NCBI GenBank assembly: GCA_900321035.1
Contig: ONUH01000014.1
Coordinates: 1-58,537, forward strand
Length of the DNA: 58,537 nucleotides
From: an uncultured Selenomonadales bacterium
Lineage (GTDB): Bacteria; Bacillota; Negativicutes; Selenomonadales; Selenomonadaceae
Reading direction: 5' to 3'
The position numbers were made by a program, and so were the translations under genes. The stretch's first letter is position 1, and every line of letters begins with the position of its first letter. Positions 24,934-34,081 of this stretch are shown one piece after another. The notes under the pieces were generated by a model. That model was given only the letters and a program-made list of their open reading frames with translations. It did not search any database and was not told where the DNA came from.

Positions 24934-26310
24934 ATGGCACAACAGGAGAAAGTAGCGGAAGGACAGTATTCCGCAGCAGATCTGGGGGAAAAGCAATTAC
25001 AGAATGTCCTTCAGTCCATGGTGGCGGGAATCGAGGGCAGCAAATCGCAGCTCTTCGACATTTACGAAGCGGCGCGGCGAGAGGTGGAATCGAGCCGAAA
25101 GACGCTCGACGAAGTGCGCCGGCAGACACGGGAAGTCATCGACGAGGTGGACTCTCTTGCGGCGGAAGAGCAGTCGCAAAAGCAAAAGCTGGTCCATGTC
25201 AGCGCGAATTATTCGGAAGAGCAGATTCGCACGGCGTATGAGGCCGTCAAAGAGGTACAGTCACGTCTTGGCGCGGCGCGGGACAGGGAGAAACAGCTGC
25301 GCGAGCTGCGCAATCAGCTGGAATCCCAGATGCTGCATTTGCAGACGACGCTGCAAGGCGCGGAGCGTTTGGCTATGCGGATCAGCTCGATGCTGAATTT
25401 CCTCAGTTCTTCTTTGAGCGACGTGGTTTCCCAAATGGAGGCGGCGTCGAAGAACAAATTCCTGAGTGCGGCGATCATACGGGCGCAGGAGGAAGAGCGC
25501 CTGCGCGTGTCGCGGGAGATTCATGACGGTCCGGCCCAGGGCATTGCCAACGTGATGCTGGAGGCGTCGATTTGCGAGCGGCTGGTAGACGTGGACACGG
25601 ATGAGGCGAAGCAGAGCCTGCAGACGTTGCGCCGCCATTTGAAGGAATGCCTGTCCGACGTGCGCCAGATTATTTTCGACCTGCGGCCGATGGCGCTGGA
25701 CGATTTGGGATTGGTGGCGGCTGTGGATCAGTTAGTGCACCAGCTGCATGAACGAGGGCTCCTGACTGTGACGCTGACGTTGGAAGGCGTGGAGGTTCCG
25801 CTGGAGGCGCACGTCAAGGCGGCGCTTTTCCGCATCGTGCAGGAAGCGCTGAACAATGTGGTGCATCATGCGAATGTGTCGCGCGCTTCTTTGCGCATGC
25901 TTTATACGGACGTTGCGGTTTCCATATTGATCGAGGACAAAGGCGAAGGCTTTGACGCCGAGGCCGTGATGGACCCGAGCCAATCGGGAGAAGAGCATTT
26001 CGGGGTGCTCGGCATGAGAGAACGGGCGATGATTGTCGGCGCCCAGTTTGTCGTTTCCTCGAAACCGGGACAGGGAACCCGCGTTCATGTGCGTTTCCCG
26101 CTGAAGCCGGAGAACGTCCTGGCGGAAACGCCGGAGGAGGCGGCCCGTCGGAAACGTCTGCCTCGAAAGCAGGTGCTGCATGAAGTGCCGCCGGAGGAGG
26201 AGGACGAACTGACGGCGGAGGTCCTTGCGGAAAGCGAAGCGGTGCGGGCGGCGATGGCGGATAATGAGGACACGACGCTGCCTGTCGGGGAAGGACGAAA
26301 CGATGAATGA
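24934..26310 (+). CDS. DegS-like cytosolic sensor histidine kinase
   Basis: The 458-residue protein has no membrane segment. Residues about 30-175 are coiled coil as in the sensor part of Bacillus DegS. The HisKA_3 phosphoacceptor is His197 in SREIHDGPAQGIANV, followed by DVRQIIFDLRPMALDDLGL and the ATPase boxes 'RIVQEALNNVVHHA', EDKGEGFD and HFGVLGMRERA. About 55 acidic residues at the end are an extra tail. ATG 24934 has GGGGAG 7 bases upstream; the GTG at 24928 is too close to it. No response regulator is adjacent, so the partner is elsewhere. The gene lies between two amino-acid decarboxylase genes and overlaps the second. Confidence 0.9.
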   Translation: MAQQEKVAEGQYSAADLGEKQLQNVLQSMVAGIEGSKSQLFDIYEAARREVESSRKTLDEVRRQTREVIDEVDSLAAEEQSQKQKLVHVSANYSEEQIRTAYEAVKEVQSRLGAARDREKQLRELRNQLESQMLHLQTTLQGAERLAMRISSMLNFLSSSLSDVVSQMEAASKNKFLSAAIIRAQEEERLRVSREIHDGPAQGIANVMLEASICERLVDVDTDEAKQSLQTLRRHLKECLSDVRQIIFDLRPMALDDLGLVAAVDQLVHQLHERGLLTVTLTLEGVEVPLEAHVKAALFRIVQEALNNVVHHANVSRASLRMLYTDVAVSILIEDKGEGFDAEAVMDPSQSGEEHFGVLGMRERAMIVGAQFVVSSKPGQGTRVHVRFPLKPENVLAETPEEAARRKRLPRKQVLHEVPPEEEDELTAEVLAESEAVRAAMADNEDTTLPVGEGRNDE

Positions 26311-27754
26311 AAGAGAGAGGGCGCCACTTGCGGCGGCGATGAAAGCGTACGCGGCGAGCGGCGCCCTCGCTTTTCACACGCCGGGGCATAAGCAGGGGCT
26401 CGGCGCGCATCCCCTGCTCCGTGCATTGGTGACGGAGGAGGGACTGCGGGAGGAAGTGTCGCTGGCAGACGAGCTGGATGACCTGCACCGCCCGGAGGGC
26501 TGCCTGAAAGAAGCGCAGGAAAAGGCGGCGCGGCTTTGGGGTGCGGACGAGGCGATTTTTTCGGTGAACGGCACTACGGGCGCGATTCACGCGATGATGA
26601 CGGCGGCTCTTTCGCCGGGCGATGAGGTGATTGTACCGCGAAATATGCATCGTTCCGTGGTCGGCGGTTTGATTCTGTCCGGCGCTCGTCCCGTCTATAC
26701 TGCGCCGGAAACGGACGAGACGCTCGGGATTGCCCACGGCGTGACGGCGGCGGCGGTGCGCCGCGCGCTTGACGAACATCCTGCGGCGCGGGCGGTCATC
26801 GCAGTGTATCCGACTTATTACGGCGTGGCGTCGGAACTTCGGGAAATTGCGGCGGCGGCGCATGAGAAGAGGCTGCCGCTTTTGGTGGACGAAGCACACG
26901 GCGCGCATCTTCGCTTTTCGGACGAACTGCCGCCCGACGCGCTTTCCTGCGGTGCGGACCTCGTGGCGCAGAGCACGCATAAACTTTTGGGCGCGATGAC
27001 GCAGGCGTCGGTTCTCTTCCGAAATGGCGGGCGCGTGCCTCCAGAGCGGGTACGGAGAGCGGCGTCCCTGCTCGCCACCACCAGCCCGAATTATCTATTG
27101 ATGGCTTCGCTGGATATCGCACGGCTGCAGATGGAGGATGAGGGAGAAATACGCGTCGGGCGCGCGGTGCGCTTGGCGGCGGAGCTTCGCGCGGAGATCA
27201 ACGCGCTGCCGGGACTTTGGTGTTTTGGCAGAGAGAGAATGCAACGTCCAGGCGCGGCGGCGCTCGACGTGACAAAACTGACGGTGAACGTGTCGGGGCT
27301 CGGACTTTCAGGAGAGGAAGCGATGCGCTTCCTGCGGGAAAAGCAGATACAGGCGGAGCTTGCCGACGCGCGGAATGTGCTGTTCATCGTTTCCATGGCG
27401 GATACCGGGAAAGAAACGGAGCGGCTTCTTACAGCGCTGGCGGCGCTTTCGAAGGAATACGCGGGCAGGCGGGAAGCCTCGGTTTTATCCGTTTCGACGC
27501 CGCCATCGCTGCCGACTGAACTTTCGCCCCGTGAGGCGTTTTTCGCAGTACGGGAGAGCGTGCCGCTGGAAAAAGCGGCGGGGCGCGTCGCGGCGGAAGA
27601 GGTTGCGTTTTATCCGCCGGGAATTCCTGCAATCGTGCCGGGGGAGATCGTCACGCCGGAGGTTATCGACTATCTGCGGGAGACGGCGCGCATCGGGCTG
27701 AAAGTGACCGGCTCGCACGATCCGTCGCTTTCGACCATTTGCGTTGTGAAATAG
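26303..27754 (+). CDS. Orn/Lys/Arg decarboxylase family protein (fold type I, YaaO-like)
   Basis: The 483-residue PLP enzyme has FHTPGHKQG near the N-terminus, VNGTTGAIHAM, LLVDEAHGAHL and the PLP-binding Lys227 in QSTHKLLGAMTQ, with the small C-terminal domain ending in GSHDPSLSTI. This is the short YaaO/SpeA-like form without the N-terminal wing domain of enterobacterial enzymes. It starts 8 bases inside the kinase gene. The order yaaO-tmk is as in Bacillus subtilis. Substrate (lysine, arginine or ornithine) is not decided by the sequence. Confidence 0.88.
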   Translation: MNERERAPLAAAMKAYAASGALAFHTPGHKQGLGAHPLLRALVTEEGLREEVSLADELDDLHRPEGCLKEAQEKAARLWGADEAIFSVNGTTGAIHAMMTAALSPGDEVIVPRNMHRSVVGGLILSGARPVYTAPETDETLGIAHGVTAAAVRRALDEHPAARAVIAVYPTYYGVASELREIAAAAHEKRLPLLVDEAHGAHLRFSDELPPDALSCGADLVAQSTHKLLGAMTQASVLFRNGGRVPPERVRRAASLLATTSPNYLLMASLDIARLQMEDEGEIRVGRAVRLAAELRAEINALPGLWCFGRERMQRPGAAALDVTKLTVNVSGLGLSGEEAMRFLREKQIQAELADARNVLFIVSMADTGKETERLLTALAALSKEYAGRREASVLSVSTPPSLPTELSPREAFFAVRESVPLEKAAGRVAAEEVAFYPPGIPAIVPGEIVTPEVIDYLRETARIGLKVTGSHDPSLSTICVVK

Positions 27755-27762
27755 GGGGATTT

Positions 27763-28455
27763 ATGGAAAAACAGGGAATCTTGATTATCCTTGAGGCGGG
27801 GGATGCTTCCGGCAAGGAGACGCAGACGCGCCTCCTCTACGAGCGGCTTTTGGCTGAGGGGCGTGATGTGACGCGGGTTTCGTTTCCCGATTACGGTTCC
27901 GATTCTTCGGCGCTCGTCAGGATGTATCTTCGCGGGGATTTCGGCGCGCAGGCGGCGGACGTGGACGCTTACGCGGCGTCGGCGTTTTTCGCGGTGGACC
28001 GCTACGCGTCTTTTCATACGAAATGGGGCGAGGCGTATAACCGGGGCGGCGTGATCCTTTCCGACCGCTATGTGACGTCGAATCTGGCGCATCAGGCGGT
28101 CAAGCTTGCCGACGAAAAAGCGCGGCAGGAATATTTTGCATGGCTGGACGACTTCGAGTATGTGCGGCTGGGGCTTCCACGGCCAGACCTCGTCGTGTTC
28201 CTCGATATGCCGCCCGAGGCCAGCGACCGTCTTTTGGCGGCGCGGGCGAAAGAGACGGGCGCGCCGGACATTCATGAAAAGGACAGGACGTATCTGCACC
28301 GCGTTCACGCCGCTTATGCGGAGGCGGCGGAAAGGTTCGGCTGGGCGCGCGTTTCCTGTGGGCAGGGGACGACGCCGAGAGCGCCGGAGGACATAGCGGC
28401 GGACGTTTACCAAGCGGTGCTGCCCGTGCTGGGCGCGGCGGGTGACATCCTATGA
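27763..28455 (+). CDS. tmk: thymidylate kinase-like P-loop kinase with altered Walker A
   Basis: This 230-residue protein looks like dTMP kinase: P-loop at the N-terminus, 'VILSDRYVTSNLAHQ' (the DR motif for the phosphoryl donor/acceptor), a lid region with Arg-x-Lys, and LVVFLDMPPE. The P-loop reads EAGDASGKETQT, so the residue after the lysine, normally Thr or Ser that binds magnesium, is Glu. The gene is in the tmk position of the yaaO-tmk order. It could be an active variant or a nucleoside-monophosphate kinase paralogue. Confidence 0.75.
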   Translation: MEKQGILIILEAGDASGKETQTRLLYERLLAEGRDVTRVSFPDYGSDSSALVRMYLRGDFGAQAADVDAYAASAFFAVDRYASFHTKWGEAYNRGGVILSDRYVTSNLAHQAVKLADEKARQEYFAWLDDFEYVRLGLPRPDLVVFLDMPPEASDRLLAARAKETGAPDIHEKDRTYLHRVHAAYAEAAERFGWARVSCGQGTTPRAPEDIAADVYQAVLPVLGAAGDIL

Positions 28456-29003
28456 TAAAAGAAGTGCTTGTGGTCGAGGGGAAAATGGATGTGCTGGCGG
28501 TGGGCCGCGCGGTGGAAGCGGACTGCATCATCACCGACGGTTTTCGGCTCTCGCCACGGACGGTAGCGAGCATCGGCGACGCCTATAAACGGCGGGGCAT
28601 CATTATCCTGACCGATCCCGATCCGGCGGGGGAACGGATTCGTCAATTCCTTTCGAAAAAATTTCCGGAGGCGAAGCATGCCTTTGTGCCGAAAGAAGAA
28701 GCCACGGCGAACGACGACATCGGCGTGGAACAGGCGTCGCCGGAGGCCATTCGCACTGCGCTGGAAAAAGTGAGGACGCTGGATTGGAATCCCGTCGACC
28801 GTTTTTCGGCGGCGGATTTGATTGCGGCGGGACTATCGGGCGGCGACGGAGCTTCGGAGAGGCGTGCGCGGCTCGGCGCGCGGCTCGGCGTCGGTTTCGC
28901 GAACGCCAAGACGTTTTTGAAGCGGCTCAATCATTACGGCGTGACGCGGGAGGAATTTGAGTCCGGGCTGCAAGAACTCGACGAGGAGGAAAGCAAATGT
29001 TGA
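28452..29003 (+). CDS. rnmV: ribonuclease M5
   Basis: RNase M5 matures 5S rRNA in Firmicutes. The 183-residue protein has the TOPRIM motifs VVEGKMDVLAV and ILTDPDPAGERIR, then the DUF4093 C-terminal domain (NAKTFLKRLNHYGVTREEF). It overlaps the kinase gene by 4 bases (ATGA) and rsmA by 7 bases, as in the rnmV-rsmA pair of Bacillus. Confidence 0.95.
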   Translation: MIKEVLVVEGKMDVLAVGRAVEADCIITDGFRLSPRTVASIGDAYKRRGIIILTDPDPAGERIRQFLSKKFPEAKHAFVPKEEATANDDIGVEQASPEAIRTALEKVRTLDWNPVDRFSAADLIAAGLSGGDGASERRARLGARLGVGFANAKTFLKRLNHYGVTREEFESGLQELDEEESKC

Positions 29004-29842
29004 CCCCGCAAATTGCCGACAAGGGCGTGACGCGGCATATATTGAAAGCCTTCAACTTGCATGTATCTCATCGGCTCGGGCAGAATTTCCTGATTTCGCC
29101 CGCCGTGGTGCGCGCCGTCGTCGAGGCGGCGGAAATCGCGCCGGGAGACCGGGTGTTGGAAATCGGGCCGGGCATCGGCACACTGACGCAGGGACTCCTG
29201 GAGGCGGGTGCGGAGGTCACGGCGGTGGAATTGGACAAGAAGCTGCCCGCCGTGCTTGCCGAAACGCTGAAAGGCTACGAGCATCTGAACGTCGTGCAGG
29301 GCGACATCCTGAAGACGGACATCGCCGCGCTGATGGGCGGCGCGCCTTTCAAGGTCGCAGCCAATCTTCCGTATTACATCACGACGCCCATTTTGCTTTC
29401 GCTGTTGGAACAAAAGCTTCCGATTACGCGGATTGTCACGATGGTGCAAAAGGAAGTGGCGGAACGCATGACGGCTCCTCCCGGAGGCAGGGATTACGGG
29501 GCGCTCTCGGTGGCGGTGCAATACTATACAGAGCCGGAGATCGTGCTGGACGTGCCGCCGAATTGCTTCCTGCCCGCGCCGGAGGTGGAGTCCGCCGTTA
29601 TCGTCTGCGCGTTGCGGCAGACGCCCGCCGTGGCGGTGAAAGACGAGAAGGTTTTTTTCCGCGTCGTCAAGGCGGCTTTCGGGCAGCGGAGGAAAACGCT
29701 TTCCAACGCGTTGAAGACGACGGGCGCGCCGAAGGAACAAATCGAAGCCGCGTTGACGGCGGCAAAGGTGGACGCGGCAAGACGAGGCGAAACGCTGTCT
29801 TTGGCAGAGTTCGCCGCCGTTGCCGACGGGCTGTCGGAATAG
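28997..29842 (+). CDS. rsmA: 16S rRNA dimethyladenosine transferase
   Basis: RsmA (KsgA) dimethylates the two adjacent adenosines near the 3' end of 16S rRNA. The 281-residue protein has RLGQNFLISP, the SAM motif VLEIGPGIGTLT, VELDKKL and the catalytic NLPYYITTP. Length and motifs are standard. A terminator follows. Confidence 0.97.
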   Translation: MLTPQIADKGVTRHILKAFNLHVSHRLGQNFLISPAVVRAVVEAAEIAPGDRVLEIGPGIGTLTQGLLEAGAEVTAVELDKKLPAVLAETLKGYEHLNVVQGDILKTDIAALMGGAPFKVAANLPYYITTPILLSLLEQKLPITRIVTMVQKEVAERMTAPPGGRDYGALSVAVQYYTEPEIVLDVPPNCFLPAPEVESAVIVCALRQTPAVAVKDEKVFFRVVKAAFGQRRKTLSNALKTTGAPKEQIEAALTAAKVDAARRGETLSLAEFAAVADGLSE

Positions 29843-29855
29843 GAAATAGGCATAG

Positions 29856-29894
29856 AAAAACCGCAGGAAACGAAATTTTTCTTGCGGTTTTTTG
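29856..29894 (+). terminator. terminator after rsmA
   Basis: AAAAACCGCAGGAAA pairs imperfectly with TTTCTTGCGGTTTTTT; a U-tract follows. Confidence 0.8.
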
Positions 29895-29895
29895 T

Positions 29896-30081
29896 ATAGG
29901 AATCGCTGAATAAGCCATTTCAGGGTCTTGCCGAGGGATTTTTGCATTGGGCAAGAAAAAGGCGTGAAGTTGTAAATATAGTTGCGTCAAGTGCTATTTG
30001 ACGTAGCATGCCAAAAAGAATCGGCAAGGGCGCAAGGGAATTGTGGACTGTTCAGTGTTCCTATATGCTGTTTTATTGTTT
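29896..30081. other. intergenic stretch, possible insertion-sequence scar
   Basis: No gene is visible. The sequence GCTGAATAAGCC and the following G/T-rich stretch look like the outer end of an insertion element but no inverted partner is present. An inverted repeat CGTCAA-7-TTGACG lies near 29986-30004 and could end the minus-strand genes. Confidence 0.25.
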
Positions 30082-30591
30082 TTATTTGTGCATCCGTTTT
30101 CGGAAATCTGACATTGGTTCTAATGTGAATGATTTATCCTCATTAGGAATGGCGGCATACTCATTGACTATTTCTCCGATAGTAACAGTCACCTTCTTGA
30201 ATTCCACATCTTCCTTGATATTGTCAGAAGGCACTGGATGAGAAACATTGATTGTTTTATTGAATGAATATTTTTTGTTGTTTATTTCAACAGTTACTTT
30301 TCCATTGAATACTAAATTTTCTAATTCATCATATGAAGATGTATAAATCTCATCGCATACATAATTCATTATAGTTTTTTTTGTTTCATTCGATACTTCA
30401 TTTGATCTTAGACCGAATAACAATCCCCCTCCCAATATTAATACCAAAGAACCGATAAGCAATACTGCAAAACATCCCAAGAACTCTCCGAAACAACCAG
30501 TGCTATTATTTGACGGCGAACTATGAGGGGCAGTAGCATATTGCTCTGCTGCCTGCTTCGCCCTTTCGGGTGTATATTTTAATCCGCTCAT
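30082..30591 (-). CDS. hypothetical membrane-anchored protein
   Basis: This 169-residue protein has a polar N-terminus, one hydrophobic segment (residues about 35-60, FLGCFAVLLIGSLVLILGGG) and an extracytoplasmic beta-rich domain. The DNA is clearly more AT-rich than the neighbouring genes. I recognise no family. It is separated by 5 bases from the gene at 30597, forming a two-gene unit that was probably acquired between rsmA and purF. Confidence 0.6.
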   Translation of the reverse strand: MSGLKYTPERAKQAAEQYATAPHSSPSNNSTGCFGEFLGCFAVLLIGSLVLILGGGLLFGLRSNEVSNETKKTIMNYVCDEIYTSSYDELENLVFNGKVTVEINNKKYSFNKTINVSHPVPSDNIKEDVEFKKVTVTIGEIVNEYAAIPNEDKSFTLEPMSDFRKRMHK

Positions 30592-30596
30592 TCACG

Positions 30597-31049
30597 TTAC
30601 CTGCCTGTCTGTTGCCAATGACGATTAACATAAATGCCGTCATAAAATGTATTCATTATATGGTTGTCTGAATCGGCACGTTGATATTGTACTACAACGA
30701 GGCTCTCTTCATCTGTAAACTTCAATAGTTCACGGATATCTTCGGAGTCGAAAATTTGCCATGCCCAGCCCCCATTTTCGGTCTCATAAAATATCATTAA
30801 CCCATACTTGGTGTACGTAGAACCCGATACCGATCCTCCACCATTGCCACCGGAAACCCCAACGCTTCCATGTACTTCTCCTAAAACAGTTGGCATGGGG
30901 AAAATCATGCGGAGAGGGTATGTTCTTTTTTCCATGTGATAATGGCACGCGTCTTCTTTACGTTTCCTTTCTGCTTCCATCTCTTGCTCCTTCTTGTTCC
31001 CATATGCTTGTATATGGGCATTTACAAAACTTGAGTATGACAATAACAA
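30597..31049 (-). CDS. hypothetical protein
   Basis: The 150-residue protein has a charged N-terminal helix (NKKEQEMEAERKRKEDA), a Gly/Ser-rich loop (GSVGVSGGNGGGSVSGSTY) and a beta-rich end (YGLMIFYETENGGWAWQIFD). The start is a TTG after AAAGGAGAG. The DNA is AT-rich. No family is recognised; the partner at 30082 is downstream in the same unit. Confidence 0.55.
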   Translation of the reverse strand: MLLSYSSFVNAHIQAYGNKKEQEMEAERKRKEDACHYHMEKRTYPLRMIFPMPTVLGEVHGSVGVSGGNGGGSVSGSTYTKYGLMIFYETENGGWAWQIFDSEDIRELLKFTDEESLVVVQYQRADSDNHIMNTFYDGIYVNRHWQQTGR

Positions 31050-31158
31050 ACTCTCCTTTCGACCGCTATCGTTGCAACACCAGTAATTATTATAATAATC
31101 TGCTTTCTACGGGATAGCGTGTTTACTTTTCTCGGAGAAATTCTCGTCGTAAATTTTA

Positions 31159-32589
31159 TTATCTTATGTATTCGCCGCGGATATCTTCCGTCGGCGGGTC
31201 GATGGGGTAGTTTCCGCTGAAGCAGGCGGTGCAGATCGGCAGGCCGTCGACCATTTCCGAGAGGCGGGCAATGTTCAGGTAGCCGAGGGAGTCGGCCCCG
31301 ATTTCCCGGCGGATGTCTTCGATGGTCTTGTCGTGAGCAATCAGATGATCCTCCGACGGGATGTCGATGCCGAAATAACAAGGATGCAGGAAGGGCGGAG
31401 CTGAAACGCACATATGGACTTCCGTCGCTCCTGCTTCACGCAGCATATTGACGATTTGGTTGCTGGTGGTGCCGCGGACGATGGAGTCGTCAATCATCAG
31501 AATCTTTTTGCCCTGCACGATTTCCTTCAGCACGTTCAGCTTGACATGGACGCCCCGCTCGCGGCTGGACTGCTTCGGGCTGATGAACGTGCGTCCCACA
31601 TACGTGTTTTTCGTGAAAGCGATGCCGTAGGGGATGCCCGATTCCAGCGAGTAGCCGATGGCCGCCATGTTGCCGGATTCGGGAACGCCCACGACGAGAT
31701 CGGCGTCCACCGGATGATCTTTCGCCAGGCATCGTCCCGCGATGATGCGCGCTCCGGCGACGCTTACGCCGTCGATGAGGGAGTCGGGCCGAGCGAAATA
31801 GATGTATTCGAAAATGCAGCGCGCCGTTTTTTTCGGATCGGTGCAGAGGGTGCGGTTGGAGCGGATTTCACCGTCCTGTCCGATGGTTACGATTTCGCCG
31901 GGCTCCACGTCGCGAATGAAGGTCGCGCCGATGGTTTCGAGGGCACAGGTCTCGGAGGCGATGACGTAGGCGTTGTCGCGTTTTCCGATGACGAGAGGCT
32001 TGAACCCCAAGGGGTCGCGCACACCGATGAGCTTTCTCGGGCTGGCGAGCACGAGAGAATATGCGCCCTTCAGTTTTTTCATGGCCTCAAGGACGGCTTC
32101 CTCTACGGACGCCGTCTTGACGCGGGCGCGGGCGATATGATAGGCGATGGTCTCCGAGTCGATGGTCGTCTGGAAAATCGCGCCGCCCTCGGACAACTCG
32201 CGAATCAATTCCGGCGTGTTGACGAGGTTGCCGTTGTGCGCGAGCATCAGCGTCCCTTTGATATAGCGGATGACAAGGGGCTGGGAATTTTCCGGCAGCG
32301 AGCCGCCCGCCGTCGAATACCGCACATGGCCGACGCCGAGGTTGCCCGAGAGGTGCGAAAGACTTTCTTCGGAAAAGACCTCATGCACAAGGCCCATATC
32401 CTTATGGCAGGCGACTTGTCCTTTGCGGGCGTTCGTATCTGTGACCGCGATGCCGGCGCTCTCCTGCCCGCGGTGCTGCAGCGCATATAATCCGTAATAG
32501 ATGGAAGAGGCGACGTCGTTTCCGTCGAGGTCGTACATGCCAAAAACGCCGCAGGCTTCCCCAATGCGTTCTTCTGCTCCAAAGTCCAC
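31159..32589 (-). CDS. purF: amidophosphoribosyltransferase
   Basis: PurF makes 5-phosphoribosylamine from PRPP and glutamine, the first step of purine synthesis. The 476-residue protein starts at GTG 32589 after GGGAGGAG. A short propeptide precedes the catalytic Cys13 (GEACGVFGMYD). The PRPP loop is ILMIDDSIVRGTTSNQIV. The cysteines in SAPPFLHPCYFG and 'PICTACFSGNYP' match the iron-sulfur ligands of the Bacillus-type enzyme, so an oxygen-sensitive 4Fe-4S form is expected. It lies far from purECMN, on the other strand, behind pncB. Confidence 0.97.
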   Translation of the reverse strand: MDFGAEERIGEACGVFGMYDLDGNDVASSIYYGLYALQHRGQESAGIAVTDTNARKGQVACHKDMGLVHEVFSEESLSHLSGNLGVGHVRYSTAGGSLPENSQPLVIRYIKGTLMLAHNGNLVNTPELIRELSEGGAIFQTTIDSETIAYHIARARVKTASVEEAVLEAMKKLKGAYSLVLASPRKLIGVRDPLGFKPLVIGKRDNAYVIASETCALETIGATFIRDVEPGEIVTIGQDGEIRSNRTLCTDPKKTARCIFEYIYFARPDSLIDGVSVAGARIIAGRCLAKDHPVDADLVVGVPESGNMAAIGYSLESGIPYGIAFTKNTYVGRTFISPKQSSRERGVHVKLNVLKEIVQGKKILMIDDSIVRGTTSNQIVNMLREAGATEVHMCVSAPPFLHPCYFGIDIPSEDHLIAHDKTIEDIRREIGADSLGYLNIARLSEMVDGLPICTACFSGNYPIDPPTEDIRGEYIR

Positions 32590-32604
32590 GCGAAAACTCC
32601 TCCC

Positions 32605-34056
32605 TTATTTCTTTTTCGCTTCGCTGAGAAGGTCCATTTTCAATTCGTAATAGGAAGGGCTCATGTCGAGATAATGCCGGTGGGGATTCTCGAAACGCTG
32701 TTCCTCTTCCCAGATTTCTTCCTTTAGCTGTTTTTTTACATAGGCCTGGATTTCCGTCAAAGGCGTTGGAGGCGCGACGCGTTTCCCATCCTTGACGACG
32801 AGCGTCTGGAGCTCTTTCGCCGTGCAGTTTTCAAAGCTCCGCTGCTTCCACGGCTGTTCCGGGTCGATATAGCGGTACGGCTTCGAGAGATCGAGGGTTT
32901 CATTTGCGCCCGTCAAAAGATCGGCGATGGCCTGCCCGTTTTCGTCATAAATGCGGTAAACGCGCTTTCGGCCCGGATTCGTGATTTTCTCGAAGGTCTC
33001 TGAAATCTTGATTTTCGGAATGCAGGCGCGCTTCTTGTTGACCTCGACCATCTTATAGACGGCGCCGAAGACCGGGTCGCTCTTGGCGGTGATCAGCCGC
33101 TCGCCGACGCCGAAAGCGTCGATGCAGCCGCCTTGCCGCAGGATCGACGCAATCGTGTATTCGTCGAGGCTGTTCGAGACGATGATTTTGCAGTCGTCGA
33201 GTCCCGCTTCGTCCAGCATTTTGCGGACGCGTTTCGACAGGTAGGCGAGGTCGCCGGAGTCGAGGCGCACGCCCTTCAGCCGCTTGCCCATGGGAGCAAG
33301 GACTTCCTTCGCGACGCGGATCGCGTTCGGTACGCCGGAATGCAGTACGTCGAACGTGTCAATCAAAAGCACCGTGGCGTCGGGATATTTTTCAGCGTAT
33401 TTCCTGAATGCGGTGTATTCGTCATCGTAATACATGACCCAGCTGTGCGCCATCGTGCCGCTGACAGGCAGGTCGAAAAGCTGCCCCGCCAGGAGCGTCG
33501 CCGTTCCGACCGCTCCTCCGATTACCGCCGCGCGCGCGCCGTAAACCGCCGCGTCCATATTGTGCGCGCGTCGCGCGCCGAAGTCCGAGACCGCACGGCC
33601 GGCCGCCGAGCGTACGATACGCTGGGATTTCGTCGCAATCAGGGACTGATGATTGACCTGCGCCAAGATCGCCGTTTCCACAAGCTGCGCGTCGATGGGC
33701 GGCGCGACGACGGTGAGAATCGGCTCGTTCGGGTACATGACCGTTCCCTCGGGAAACGCGTAAATATCGCCGCGGAAACGATAGTCTGCAAGATAGGCAA
33801 GAAAATCTTCTTTGAAAATTCCCAGCCCGCGGAGATACTCCACGTCTTCCTCCGAGAAATGGAAATTCTCGACGTATTCAATGATCTGCTCCAGTCCCGC
33901 GAAAATGGCGAAACCGCCGTTGTCGGGATTGTTGCGGTAAAACACGTCGAACGTGACCGACTCGGCCATGGCGTCGTCGGAAAAATAGCCTCCTGCCATG
34001 GTCAGCTCGTAAAGGTCCATGACCATGCTGATATTGCGCGCGTCGAATTGCGACAT
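32605..34056 (-). CDS. pncB: nicotinate phosphoribosyltransferase
   Basis: PncB forms nicotinate mononucleotide from nicotinate, PRPP and ATP in NAD salvage. The 483-residue protein begins with 'MVMDLYELTMAGGYF' and has the motifs VSDFGARRAHNMDAAVYGAR (with the phosphohistidine region), GTMAHSWVMYY and VRLDSGDLAYLS. It is co-directional with purF, 15 bases upstream of its start. Confidence 0.95.
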   Translation of the reverse strand: MSQFDARNISMVMDLYELTMAGGYFSDDAMAESVTFDVFYRNNPDNGGFAIFAGLEQIIEYVENFHFSEEDVEYLRGLGIFKEDFLAYLADYRFRGDIYAFPEGTVMYPNEPILTVVAPPIDAQLVETAILAQVNHQSLIATKSQRIVRSAAGRAVSDFGARRAHNMDAAVYGARAAVIGGAVGTATLLAGQLFDLPVSGTMAHSWVMYYDDEYTAFRKYAEKYPDATVLLIDTFDVLHSGVPNAIRVAKEVLAPMGKRLKGVRLDSGDLAYLSKRVRKMLDEAGLDDCKIIVSNSLDEYTIASILRQGGCIDAFGVGERLITAKSDPVFGAVYKMVEVNKKRACIPKIKISETFEKITNPGRKRVYRIYDENGQAIADLLTGANETLDLSKPYRYIDPEQPWKQRSFENCTAKELQTLVVKDGKRVAPPTPLTEIQAYVKKQLKEEIWEEEQRFENPHRHYLDMSPSYYELKMDLLSEAKKK

Positions 34057-34081
34057 TGTATTAACCCTTCCTTATGAAAAA

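Noticed and set aside
30008..30241. 77-codon plus-strand frame in the AT-rich patch
   Set aside because: It mostly overlaps the minus-strand membrane-anchored gene, has no ribosome-binding site and runs into that gene out of context.
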